From the NCBI GenBank assembly GCA_963169765.1, contig CAUJEN010000090.1, positions 1 to 64,000 of the forward strand: DNA of 64,000 bases, written 5' to 3'. Numbering within the stretch: the first letter of the stretch is position 1; each line of letters starts with the position of its first letter. Source of the stretch: QWHO01 sp021404945. Its GTDB lineage: Bacteria > Vulcanimicrobiota > Xenobia > Xenobiales > QWHO01. The notes below the pieces were generated by a model. The model made no database searches. It saw only the letters and a program-made list of their open reading frames with translations, and was not told the origin of the DNA. This document shows, piece by piece, positions 35,874 to 43,918 of this stretch. The translations under genes and the position numbers were made by a program.

Positions 35874-36737
35874 ATGATTCAGTACGAGCTTGGCAGCGGA
35901 GCCCCGCTCCTTCGTCCCCAGGCCCCCTCGGGGCGCTTTCAGTGGGCCCGCGGGGGCACCTATGCCTGGGTGAGCCGGCACGATGGCATCGGGGGCGAGG
36001 CACCCTTCCTGGCCGAGGTAGAGCCCTCCCGGCAGGCTTATTCCCCCTCACCCCGGCTGCACCGGACTTTTGCGGCTCTGGCCAATCACAATCCGGCCCG
36101 CACTCTCGAGGCCATCGAGAAGTTTGCCAAGCGCTATGGCCCTCTGGGGGTGGCCCAGTTGATCCCACCCGATCCCCGGGTGGGACGCATGGCGCCCTTT
36201 CTGCCCCGCCACGCCGGGCAGGCTCTGGCCGAGCCGCTGGGACGCTGGTGGCGTCAGGCTCGGGAGATGCGCAACCTGCTCGGGCTCGCCGAGGCGGTGG
36301 GTCATCCCGAGCGCCTCGCCGGGATGGTGCGCTGGGGACAGATGAGCTATCATCCCGCCGGCACCACCATCAAGGGAGAGCAGAATCGTGCCTTCCTGTG
36401 CGTGCGCCACAGCGCCTTCAAACCACCCGGAGAGGCTTTTAGCCTTCAAGAGACCGACTGCGACCTGATCGAGGGCGAATTCGCCAGTCGCGACAATCTC
36501 GAGGCGGTGCTTGCCTACCTGGCGGGCCAGCTCGACTCGGCCCTCTCTCTGTGGGTGGAGGTGCGAGCCAGCTGCTCGGGCGGGAAGTTGCGCGTGCAGC
36601 GCTGGCCTCGCAACCTGCTGGGCTGGATGTGGCTGGGTCTGGCCGACGAGCTGGCCGCCAACCTTCCCACCGCCCACCGCTGCAATCGTTGCGGCTCGCT
36701 GACAGTGGAACGCGGCCATAAGTGCCTCAACTCCTGA
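35874..36737 (+). CDS. hypothetical protein with C-terminal CxxC zinc-binding motif
   Basis: 287 aa. The body is soluble and mixed alpha/beta. The C-terminus ends HRCNRCGSLTVERGHKCLNS, with a CxxC pair plus His/Cys that could bind zinc, as in the CGNR-like proteins where a C-terminal zinc finger follows a helical domain (here GWMWLGLADELAANLP). The relation to CGNR/DUF families is an inference from layout. It converges with and overlaps by 11 bp the HIT gene. Confidence 0.55.
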   Translation: MIQYELGSGAPLLRPQAPSGRFQWARGGTYAWVSRHDGIGGEAPFLAEVEPSRQAYSPSPRLHRTFAALANHNPARTLEAIEKFAKRYGPLGVAQLIPPDPRVGRMAPFLPRHAGQALAEPLGRWWRQAREMRNLLGLAEAVGHPERLAGMVRWGQMSYHPAGTTIKGEQNRAFLCVRHSAFKPPGEAFSLQETDCDLIEGEFASRDNLEAVLAYLAGQLDSALSLWVEVRASCSGGKLRVQRWPRNLLGWMWLGLADELAANLPTAHRCNRCGSLTVERGHKCLNS

Positions 36738-37140
36738 GGGCTGCCGTGATCTTTTCCGCGACCTCGATCATGTGGGCTTCGTCACGATAGGGCTGTCGAG
36801 GCCAGAAGAATCCTTTCAGCCCGTCCCCTTTCGTGCGAGGAATCACGTGCACGTGCAGGTGAGGCACGCTCTGGCTGACCTTGTTATTCAGGGCTACGAA
36901 GCTCCCCTGGGCCGAGAGGGCGGCGGGAACTGCCTGGCTCAGACGACGGACCAGGCCGAACAGACCTGGCAACCTGTCCGGGGGCAGGTCGATCAGGGTC
37001 TCGTGATGCGTTTCGGGAACCACCAGCACGTGACCCGGGAAAAGCGGCCGGTGGTCCAGGAAGGCCACCAGGCCGTCTTCGCGGCAAACTTCCCGGGCGG
37101 CCACGCGGCCGGCTACGATGTCACAGAAGACGCACTTCAA
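36727..37140 (-). CDS. HIT-family nucleotide hydrolase
   Basis: 137 aa. CVFCDIVAGRV at the N-terminus (CxxC) and the histidine triad HLHVHVIP near residue 94 are diagnostic of Hint-type HIT proteins, which hydrolyse nucleoside phosphoramidates or dinucleotides. Start overlaps the upstream stop (ATGA at 37137-37140), so it shares an operon with the 206-aa hypothetical gene. Confidence 0.9.
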   Translation of the reverse strand: MKCVFCDIVAGRVAAREVCREDGLVAFLDHRPLFPGHVLVVPETHHETLIDLPPDRLPGLFGLVRRLSQAVPAALSAQGSFVALNNKVSQSVPHLHVHVIPRTKGDGLKGFFWPRQPYRDEAHMIEVAEKITAALRS

Positions 37141-37757
37141 TTGGGCGAAACGCTGATGCTATCGCGCCACTTTACGTACCACTGGGCTAGCTTGAGCCAC
37201 TCAGCCAGGTTGCCGCTGGCGTCGGCGGCAAACACACGCTTCTGGAAATCGATGAATTGAGGAGCGGTGATCACCAGGCGGCGCTGGGGCCTGCCGTGGA
37301 AGCCGTGAATGACCAACCACTGCTTGTTGACGTAGACGATGGTCAGCTCCACGTCGGGTTTGCCCTCGGGATCGAGCAGTGCCTCCTGCCAGTGGTGGTC
37401 GACCCTGAGAATGCGGTTGAAGGCCGGGTTCTTCAGGATGGGCATCTCCAGGGCCGCTTTCAGACAGGGCTCGAGCAGGTATTTGACGATGCGGTATTCC
37501 TCCTCGGCATCGATCTTGTCGTCTGCGAAGGCCCCCGCCAGCCACTCCAGGTTCTCGCTGTGCAGGGGAATGATGATGTTGGTCTTCTTGTCCTTCAGCC
37601 CCTCGTGCACCTCGAGCTTGTCACCCCTGTGCTCGATGGTGAAGTGCTCTTGAGTGTCCAGGACGTTCAGGTGGGCCCGTTTGACCACGCCCCGGAACCA
37701 TTCGACCGCCGAGGGCCGTTGGGCGACCGATTGGAGATGCTCGTAGTTCTTGCTCAC
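37137..37757 (-). CDS. hypothetical protein
   Basis: 206 aa from GTG 37757. Soluble, mixed alpha/beta, with distinctive phrases EHFTIEHRGDKLEVHEGLKD and KKTNIIIPLHSENLEWLAGA. No family recognised. It is co-transcribed with the HIT gene through an ATGA overlap and is divergent from the receiver-PAS gene 60 bp away. Confidence 0.65.
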   Translation of the reverse strand: MSKNYEHLQSVAQRPSAVEWFRGVVKRAHLNVLDTQEHFTIEHRGDKLEVHEGLKDKKTNIIIPLHSENLEWLAGAFADDKIDAEEEYRIVKYLLEPCLKAALEMPILKNPAFNRILRVDHHWQEALLDPEGKPDVELTIVYVNKQWLVIHGFHGRPQRRLVITAPQFIDFQKRVFAADASGNLAEWLKLAQWYVKWRDSISVSPN

Positions 37758-37819
37758 AGTAGGACAAAGTTCGCAGCCGTCCGAGGAGAAATCCTGCGAG
37801 GGATGTCGAATCTTGACAG

Positions 37820-39178
37820 ATGGTCTTCAGCCGCATTCAGGTGCGGGCTCAGACCGTTCTGAGGCTGCTCCTGGTCGAGGATAACGAGCTGGACGCCGAG
37901 CTGGTGGTGGCCACCCTCGAGCGATCCGGCTACGAGGTCCATGCCCACCGGGTGGATACCCTGGAGGGCCTGCGCCTGGCCTGGCATTCGGGCGGCTGGG
38001 ACGCTATCTTGTCCGACCACAGCCTGCCTGGTTTCACCGGCCAGCATGCTTTGGAGCTGGTGCGAAAGAGCGGCGAGGATGTGCCTTTCCTGGTCTTGTC
38101 GGGCACTATCGGCGAGACCACGGCCGTCGAGTACATGCGGGCCGGGGCCCACGACTATCTGATGAAAGATAACCTGACCCGGCTCGGCCCGGCCCTCGAG
38201 CGCGAGCTGCAGGAGGCCCGCAACCGTCGGACCAGCCGCCTGGCCGAGCGCTCGCACCGCGAGGGGCAGCTGCGTTACCAGCGCATTGTCGAGGCTGCCG
38301 CCGAGGGGATCTGGATCGTGGACCGGCGGGCCCGGGTAACCTTTGCCAACCAGCGCCTGGCCGAGATTCTCGGTTGCCCCGTGGATCAGCTGATTCATCG
38401 CTCGCTGTTTCGCTTCGTGGCGACCGAGTCGCGCGAGCTGGCCAGGGCGATGTTTCGCGAGCCCGGCTCGACTCCCGAGCAGCTCGAGCTGGCCCTGGAG
38501 CGGCCGGATGGCGAGGTGGTGTGGGCTCTGGTTTCGGCCAGCGGCATTCTGGACGCCGAGGATCGCTGGACGGCCACCGTCGGCATGGTGACCGACATCA
38601 CCGAGCGGCGCCGGCTCGAGCAGCAACTGCTGGCTGCCGAGCAGGAGAAGCGCTGGTTTTACCGCGAGGTGCTGCTGGCCGTGACCCAGGGCCGGTTGCA
38701 CCTGTGCGAGGCCAGCGAGATCCCCCTGGAGGGCGAGCTGCAACTCTCCCTGACGCTGATTGAGCCCGAGAGCTACGCGCGTTTGCGCCGGGAGATGCGC
38801 TCTCTGGGGGCGCGGGTGGGCATGCCCTCGGACAGCCTGGAGGAGCTCTTGCTGGCCGCCGGCGAGGCGGTCACTAACGCCATCAAGCACGGCGTGGACG
38901 GTCGTTGCGAGGTGCGGCTGGCCGGGCAACGTCTGGTGGCGCGCATCTTTGACGGCGGTCCAGGCATCCGCCCCGAGGACCTGCCAGCCAGCATTCTCAA
39001 GCCGGGTTTCTCCACCAAGGTCTCGCTGGGGATGGGTTTCTCCTTGATGCTGGAGCTGTGCGACGTGATCTGGCTGGCCTCCGGCCCTACCGGGACGGTG
39101 GTGCAACTGGAGAAAAGCCTGTCGGCCGAAGAGCAGGAGGAGATGATGCTGGAGGCTTTGCTGGAGCGATTCAGCTGA
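37820..39178 (+). CDS. response regulator-PAS-ATPase hybrid signalling protein
   Basis: 452 aa. A receiver domain (about 12-135) has the phosphoacceptor Asp in ILSDHSLPG and the Lys in MKDN. A PAS domain (about 155-270) follows: AAEGIWIVDRRARVTFANQR through VTDITERRRLE. The C-terminal GHKL ATPase (about 330-440) has GEAVTNAIKHGVDGRC, IFDGGPGIRPEDLP and KPGFSTKVSLGMGFSLM. There is no HisKA dimerisation box; the ATPase looks like the RsbW/anti-sigma type, so it may be a receiver-controlled serine kinase or anti-sigma factor. Start codon uncertain (ATG 37820 or GTG 37841). Confidence 0.82.
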   Translation: MVFSRIQVRAQTVLRLLLVEDNELDAELVVATLERSGYEVHAHRVDTLEGLRLAWHSGGWDAILSDHSLPGFTGQHALELVRKSGEDVPFLVLSGTIGETTAVEYMRAGAHDYLMKDNLTRLGPALERELQEARNRRTSRLAERSHREGQLRYQRIVEAAAEGIWIVDRRARVTFANQRLAEILGCPVDQLIHRSLFRFVATESRELARAMFREPGSTPEQLELALERPDGEVVWALVSASGILDAEDRWTATVGMVTDITERRRLEQQLLAAEQEKRWFYREVLLAVTQGRLHLCEASEIPLEGELQLSLTLIEPESYARLRREMRSLGARVGMPSDSLEELLLAAGEAVTNAIKHGVDGRCEVRLAGQRLVARIFDGGPGIRPEDLPASILKPGFSTKVSLGMGFSLMLELCDVIWLASGPTGTVVQLEKSLSAEEQEEMMLEALLERFS

Positions 39179-39854
39179 GCAAGCGCCGGCGAGGCACCAG
39201 GACGCCGCCCACCCGCACCGCCGACGGGGTTTCCTGAATCGAGCCTCCCTGCGAGCTCCGGGCCAGTGAGGAGACTTCCTGGGCGTGCTCGGACAGGGTG
39301 ACCACCTGGGCCAGCACCTTGAGCGCTTGCTCGGCGCGCTCCTCGTGGTCTTTCAGGCTATCGAGCTGGAGGCGGGACTCGCAGAGGTAGGAGCGGGTGG
39401 TTTCGTCCAGAGGCATCCTGGAGAGGGCTTCCAGCACCGTCGTGCCGGCCGTGGCCCCGTCGAAGGGGTAGGGACGGCAAGCTTTCATCATCTCGATCCC
39501 CATGCGGGCAAAGGCGCTGGGGCTGGCCGCAGCGGCTGACTCCAGGGCGATGGTGGCAAGAGCGCGGCGCGAGGTGGGGAACATGGTTTTCGGAGCGGCC
39601 TCGGCCGCTGCCTGAATCGCGGCCGGAGCCTGGCTCTGGCGGGCCAGGTACTCCAGCACCGCAAGTCCAGCCGCGCCCCCTTCCACGTGTGAGACAGGCG
39701 AAGGGGGAATGGCCTCCAGCAGGCTCAGGCTGAACTCCACCAGGTCCTGGCCACTGCTCTGGCGAGCCGCCTTCTTGATGGCCGCCTGAGACTCGGGCTC
39801 GACATTCGAGCGAACCAGCCGGGTGATGGCGCGGCGCTGAACGGGGTCGATCAT
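39171..39854 (-). CDS. hypothetical helical protein
   Basis: 227 aa, almost entirely amphipathic helices (SNVEPESQAAIKKAARQSSG, HVEGGAAGLAVLEYLARQSQ), consistent with a HEAT-like or all-alpha scaffold. No motif or family recognised. Its start is 4 bp from the end of the histidine kinase gene, so it is probably the last gene of that operon. It overlaps the convergent receiver-PAS gene by 8 bp. Confidence 0.55.
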   Translation of the reverse strand: MIDPVQRRAITRLVRSNVEPESQAAIKKAARQSSGQDLVEFSLSLLEAIPPSPVSHVEGGAAGLAVLEYLARQSQAPAAIQAAAEAAPKTMFPTSRRALATIALESAAAASPSAFARMGIEMMKACRPYPFDGATAGTTVLEALSRMPLDETTRSYLCESRLQLDSLKDHEERAEQALKVLAQVVTLSEHAQEVSSLARSSQGGSIQETPSAVRVGGVLVPRRRLLS

Positions 39855-39858
39855 GCGC

Positions 39859-40842
39859 TCATTGTGGCAGTTGCGGATGAAAGTTGCCTGAAATCGCGCA
39901 GCGGAAGGTGGCTCCCTGGCCGGGGCTGCCCTCGGCTTTCACGCTGCCACCGTGGCGGCGCAAGATTCGCTGCACCGTGGCCAGCCCTACCCCCGTTCCG
40001 GGAAAGTCGCGCTCGTGGTGCAGGCGCTGGAAAGGAGTAAACAGGCGGTAGGCCTGCTCGGGCGGAAAGCCTGCCCCGTTGTCGCGCACGAAGAAGCTCA
40101 CCCCGTTCTGACCGCCCAACTCGACGCGAGGCTGCTCTTTCCGCGAGCTGAACTTGAGGGCGTTGTCGAGCAGGTGGCGCAGGACCACTCGCAACAGGTC
40201 ACGGTCACCCGGCAGGGTGAGATCGCCCTGAATGCTCACCCGGGCCGGATCGCAACCCAGCTCGCTCACGACCTCGCGGGCCAGGGCGGTCAGATTCACT
40301 TGCTCGATGCAAAGAGGGGCCCGGGAGACCCTGGAGAGCTCGAGCAGGCCGCTGACGAGCCGCTCCAGGCTCTCCAGGCTGAGGGTCACGTTGCCGAGGT
40401 ACTTGCGGTTCTTATCGCTCAGCTCCTGATCGCCGGTCAGTACAAGCTGCAGGAAGCCCTCGGCTGAGCGCAGGGGTGCGCACAGGTCGTGGGAGACCGA
40501 GTAAACGATGGATTCCAGCTCGGACTCGAGCTGCTTGACCTCCCGGGCCCTGCGGGCGAGCTCCAGCAGCAGCCCTACTCTGGCCCTCAGGAGGGAGGGC
40601 TCGGCAGGCCAGAGCAAAGAATCGGCCGCTGCCAGCTCAAGGCTCTCGGCCTGCGAGGTCAGCACCAGGATGGGTGTCAGCCCGCCCCGTCGCAGCTCCG
40701 GAGCTCGCTCGAGCAAGGACGCTGGCAGCACGATGAGGTCGAATTCGTCCTCCGTTTCCGGAACCGTGTCGGCGGCGACCACTTCCAGGTCGGGCAACAG
40801 GTCGCTCAGCTCGAGGTTACCCAGGACCAGCACGCGCCTCAT
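39859..40842 (-). CDS. histidine kinase with degenerate receiver-like N-terminus
   Basis: 327 aa. Residues about 1-95 have the alpha/beta pattern of a receiver (RVLVLGNLELSDLLPDLEVV, DLIVLPASLLE) but lack the phosphoacceptor Asp. The HisKA box is YSVSHDLCAPLRSAEGFLQL (phospho-His in SHD). The ATPase has the N-box LLDNALKFS, G1 DNGAGFPPEQA, and G2 GTGVGLATVQRILRRHGG. No membrane segment, so it is soluble. It overlaps the serine hydrolase gene (ATGA at 40839-40842). Its partner regulator is not obvious; the 37820 gene nearby is a candidate. Confidence 0.85.
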   Translation of the reverse strand: MRRVLVLGNLELSDLLPDLEVVAADTVPETEDEFDLIVLPASLLERAPELRRGGLTPILVLTSQAESLELAAADSLLWPAEPSLLRARVGLLLELARRAREVKQLESELESIVYSVSHDLCAPLRSAEGFLQLVLTGDQELSDKNRKYLGNVTLSLESLERLVSGLLELSRVSRAPLCIEQVNLTALAREVVSELGCDPARVSIQGDLTLPGDRDLLRVVLRHLLDNALKFSSRKEQPRVELGGQNGVSFFVRDNGAGFPPEQAYRLFTPFQRLHHERDFPGTGVGLATVQRILRRHGGSVKAEGSPGQGATFRCAISGNFHPQLPQ

Positions 40843-41900
40843 TCTGAGTAGGCGTTGTAAGCCAGCTCGGCGATCTGGGCGATGAGGGTCGAGGCCCGGT
40901 CCGAGCAGCCCCGGGCCACGTCCTTCACCAGCACCACCACCACCAGCCCGGTCCCGTCCTCCAGGCGGATGATCCCGGCGTCGTTGACCACCCCTGCGAT
41001 GGTGCCGGTCTTGTGGTAGACGGTCGTGCCTTGAGGCAACAGCCGGGGAATGCGGGTCTTGTATTTGCACTGGGCCAGAATCCCCAGCGCATACTCGGTC
41101 CAGCGCTTGTCCAGCAGCTCGTTCTTGTAGAGGCGGCCGAGCAGGTCGGCCAGGTCGTCCGGCGAGGCAAGATTGTCCACCACCGTGGCCACGGCCACGT
41201 CATCGGCGTAAGCTGCCCGGGCGGCGGAAGCGTTTTCGGCCGCCTGAAAGCGGCTCAGAGTCAGACCCTGGTTCTCCTTGAGGATCCGCCCCACGGCTGC
41301 CAGGCGCTGGCTGTGGTCGAGCTTGCGCCAGCGGGCGGCGATCTCGCGCCCGCTCATCCCGCGCCACTCTTGACCCATGCCCAGGGCGATCAGGTAGGCC
41401 GCCCGGTTGGTCATGAAAACGTTCGAGCTCTCATAGCCCAGCTCGGCCAGCATTTTGTTGACGCTGTCCGTGCCGATGCGGTTGAAGAGCAGGTCGGTGG
41501 CGGTATTGTCCGAGATGCTCTCCATCAACTCGACGCAACGCTGGATTTTGACCTTCGTGCCTCCCGGCTGGTTTTGCAGGGTGCCCGAGCCGATGCAGCG
41601 GTCGGTCTCCTTCAAGATGACTACCTGCTCCAGGCTGAAGCCTGCTCGTCCCGCCTGAAGCTGGCGGGCCAGCTCGAGCAGCACGTGCACTTTGAAGACG
41701 CTGGCCAGCGGGTAAGGCCGCGACCCGTCCACCGAGACCTTTTCGCTGGTGGCCAGGTGCACGATGGCCACCCCGGCCTTCATGCGCTGCCCCTCCTGGC
41801 TGATCAGGTAGCGCACGTCGTTGGAGAGCTTCTTCTCGCGCGGCGTCTGGGCCAGGCAGGGCTGGAGCACGACAAGCAGGATGACAAGCCAGCGTTTCAC
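40839..41900 (-). CDS. class A beta-lactamase-fold serine hydrolase
   Basis: 353 aa with a signal peptide (KRWLVILLVVLQPCLAQ). The active-site SVFK (about residue 67), SDN in ESISDNTATDLL and KTG in YHKTGTIAG are all present, so the fold is that of class A enzymes. I find no ExxLN omega-loop motif holding the deacylating Glu166, so true beta-lactamase activity is doubtful; a penicillin-binding or peptidoglycan role is possible. GTG 41900 overlaps the LRR lipoprotein stop (GTGA). Confidence 0.8.
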   Translation of the reverse strand: MKRWLVILLVVLQPCLAQTPREKKLSNDVRYLISQEGQRMKAGVAIVHLATSEKVSVDGSRPYPLASVFKVHVLLELARQLQAGRAGFSLEQVVILKETDRCIGSGTLQNQPGGTKVKIQRCVELMESISDNTATDLLFNRIGTDSVNKMLAELGYESSNVFMTNRAAYLIALGMGQEWRGMSGREIAARWRKLDHSQRLAAVGRILKENQGLTLSRFQAAENASAARAAYADDVAVATVVDNLASPDDLADLLGRLYKNELLDKRWTEYALGILAQCKYKTRIPRLLPQGTTVYHKTGTIAGVVNDAGIIRLEDGTGLVVVVLVKDVARGCSDRASTLIAQIAELAYNAYSE

Positions 41901-42697
41901 GGCTCGCCTTCTTCTGGAGGCTCGCTGGAGAACCTCCATTCGGCGCGAGGCTGTTGCTTCTTGAGTCGGGCCTGCAGCGGGAGGGGAATCGGATTGCCTT
42001 CCAACTGGACAAGGAAAAGCCGGTGGTTGGAGGTGGGCTCGAAGCCCAGCTCGGTGAGGCGGTTGTTCTTGGCGATCAGGGTCTGAAGACGATCGAGCCT
42101 GGAGAAGCCAGCCGGAAGGCTTTGCAGTCGATTGTTGCTGACATTCAGCTCTTCCAGCCGGATCAGCCTGGCAAGCTCGTCAGAGGCCTCGAGCTTGTTG
42201 TCCGCCAGGTGGAGCAGCCGCAGGTTGGTCGGCAGAGCCGCCAGCTCCTTAAGCTCGTTCTGGCTCAGATAAAGCTCCTCCAGACCAGGGGGCAGGTGCT
42301 GGATAGAGCTGAGCTGGTTGTCCGAGAGATAGAGCCTGCGCAGCCCCGGCATGCGGGCAAGGACGGGGGGGATGTTGGTGAGCCGGTTGGAGCGCAGATC
42401 GAGCAACTCGAGCTCGCTCAGCTCGGAGAAAGACTCGGGCAGGGTGGTCAGCTCGTTCTCGCTCAGATCCAGGCCTTTGAGAGCTTTCAGCCGGGCGATC
42501 TCCGGGGGAGCCTCTTTGAGCTTGCTCTGGCTCAGCACCAGGCCGGTCGCGTTGGAAGGCTCGCGCAGCGCTTCCTCCAGGCGGTGCATGAGGCGTGGTG
42601 CATCCGTGGGCACGCCGCTGCAACCGGACAGCAGGAGGCAGGCCAGGACAATGACTCCAGAAATGACCCGGACAGGACGGGGCCATGGTTTGATCAC
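41897..42697 (-). CDS. leucine-rich-repeat lipoprotein
   Basis: 266 aa from GTG 42697. The lipobox (ACLLLSGC) follows a hydrophobic stretch. About eight LRR units of about 23 residues follow, with consensus LxxLxLxxNxLxxLP (LKGLDLSENELTTLP, LELLDLRSNRLTNIP, LRRLYLSDNQLSSI, LEELNVSNNRLQSLP). It should be a surface-exposed binding protein. It is the first gene of an operon with the serine hydrolase and histidine kinase, so it may act as the sensor side of that system. Confidence 0.85.
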   Translation of the reverse strand: MIKPWPRPVRVISGVIVLACLLLSGCSGVPTDAPRLMHRLEEALREPSNATGLVLSQSKLKEAPPEIARLKALKGLDLSENELTTLPESFSELSELELLDLRSNRLTNIPPVLARMPGLRRLYLSDNQLSSIQHLPPGLEELYLSQNELKELAALPTNLRLLHLADNKLEASDELARLIRLEELNVSNNRLQSLPAGFSRLDRLQTLIAKNNRLTELGFEPTSNHRLFLVQLEGNPIPLPLQARLKKQQPRAEWRFSSEPPEEGEP

Positions 42698-42748
42698 CGG
42701 AACGGTTGAAGATTTGTTAACCAGATCACGGTAGGGAAAGGCCACGCA

Positions 42749-42757
42749 TGGTATAAT
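42749..42757 (+). promoter_or_regulatory. extended -10 promoter for the 44-aa gene
   Basis: TG at 42749-42750, one base, then TATAAT at 42752-42757 form an extended -10 element. No good -35 is seen 17 bp upstream. It faces the 44-aa gene at 42818. Confidence 0.5.
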
Positions 42758-42817
42758 ATGAGGTAGCCGGGTTGGAACCTCTTCGACCGGGCTAGACTGA
42801 ACCGGAGGACCACCGCG

Positions 42818-42952
42818 ATGAGACTCGAGGCGATTTTCGTCGAGCTCGACTCGCTGGAGCTGCCCAATCAGGCACTCGAGGCCGCTCCTGCGGATCCGGG
42901 CCCGTGGGGACCAGCCGTCGAAGACGTCTGGTATGGACCCTATCCGGCCTGA
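42818..42952 (+). CDS. small acidic peptide (44 aa)
   Basis: ATG 42818 is preceded by GGAGG and by an extended -10 promoter 60 bp upstream. The product starts MRLEAIFVELDSLELPNQ and ends PWGPAVEDVWYGPYPA: an acidic, Leu-rich N-part and an aromatic/Pro-rich C-part with no Cys. The two-part shape recalls a precursor peptide, but no modifying enzyme is next to it. Too short for family assignment; the regulatory signals argue it is expressed. Confidence 0.5.
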   Translation: MRLEAIFVELDSLELPNQALEAAPADPGPWGPAVEDVWYGPYPA

Positions 42953-42988
42953 GCTGCAGGCCGACTGCACGATGAGACAGACGACAAT

Positions 42989-43012
42989 GCGGGCGCCTTA
43001 CGGGGCGCCCGC
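42989..43012. terminator. hairpin between convergent genes
   Basis: A perfect 9-bp GC stem (42989-42997 / 43004-43012) overlaps the stop of the minus-strand membrane gene and lies 37 bp after the 44-aa gene. No T-tract, so termination is weakly supported. Confidence 0.35.
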
Positions 43013-43822
43013 TGCTCGTACCGAGAAGCTCTTGCGGAAGAGCTCGAGCGGTTTTCCGTCCATCGTGTGGGGCATGGCGATGCTCACTTCATAGTCGCCT
43101 GGCTGCTCGGGGGCCACCAGCACCAGATCGATGACGTCCCCACTTCGTGCTGGCAGTGGCGTGAAGCCGGCCAGCCTCTCCAGGGCAGGCTCCAGGGGCT
43201 GGCCTTCCCGATAGACCTGCACCCGGATCCAGCCCGGTCGCCGCGTCTCAAAGGTGGCGTTGTAGAGATCCAATCGCATGGCCACGACCTGCCCCCCCCG
43301 ATAGGGTCCCGGGGCGAGCTGCAGAGAGCTTCGGAAGGGCGGCTGGGATGGGGCGGCGGCTCGGGGGATGGTCAGGATCTCGTAGGTCTGCAGCCCTTCG
43401 AAAGTCGGCCCGGCCCGCAACCAGCGCTTGCTTGATTTCAGCCCGCTTTGCAGCTCGGGGCTCTGGTGGGCGGGAAGGATGAGCCAGCGGCAGCTCGATC
43501 CCAGCAACTCCACCCGTCCCGTGGCCCGGAACGCCTTGAGCTGGTCGGGATGCAGGTGAGGTGCTGGCAGCACGCCATTTTCGGGCTGACTCAAGCAGGT
43601 CTCCCCCGGCACCATCTGGCGGCTCACCCATGCCAGCGCCCGGGCCTGGGGCTCGGGCAGGCTGGCCAGCCGCCGCTCGATTTCTGAGGGCGAGACCAGC
43701 AGATAGCCTCCCCATGCCAGCCCGGCCAGGCCCACCAGGAGGGCAGGCCAGCGGAAAGCGCTGCGAAGGAGCAGGGCGGCAAGCAGGAGACCTGCTGCTG
43801 GCCAGATGAGCTCTGGAAACAT
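42998..43822 (-). CDS. membrane protein with exported C-terminal domain
   Basis: 274 aa. Two N-terminal membrane helices (starting IWPAAGLLLAALLLRSAFRW and LLVGLAGLAWGGYLLV) precede a long extracytoplasmic part whose last third looks like an Ig/CARDB-type beta sandwich (PYRGGQVVAMRLDLYN, VAPEQPGDYEVSIAMPHTMD). No family named. Divergent from the flippase-like gene at 43919. Confidence 0.55.
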   Translation of the reverse strand: MFPELIWPAAGLLLAALLLRSAFRWPALLVGLAGLAWGGYLLVSPSEIERRLASLPEPQARALAWVSRQMVPGETCLSQPENGVLPAPHLHPDQLKAFRATGRVELLGSSCRWLILPAHQSPELQSGLKSSKRWLRAGPTFEGLQTYEILTIPRAAAPSQPPFRSSLQLAPGPYRGGQVVAMRLDLYNATFETRRPGWIRVQVYREGQPLEPALERLAGFTPLPARSGDVIDLVLVAPEQPGDYEVSIAMPHTMDGKPLELFRKSFSVRAAGAP

Positions 43823-43918
43823 TGCTGAAGATCATTCGAGGAGTGTCCTGCCTGGGCGCGAACACAGAGGAGGCCACCTGGCCTTGAACCTTGTTGGAGC
43901 GTAGCGCGTAGCCTTTCC

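Noticed and set aside
37754..39106. 450-codon minus-strand open frame
   Set aside because: It is antisense to the receiver-PAS-ATPase gene, whose domains are clear.
39855..39890. Fifth leaderless promoter (CACAAT 6 bp before ATG 39854)
   Set aside because: The -10 match is weak, no -35 is present, and the box lies at the end of the upstream gene, so chance is likely.
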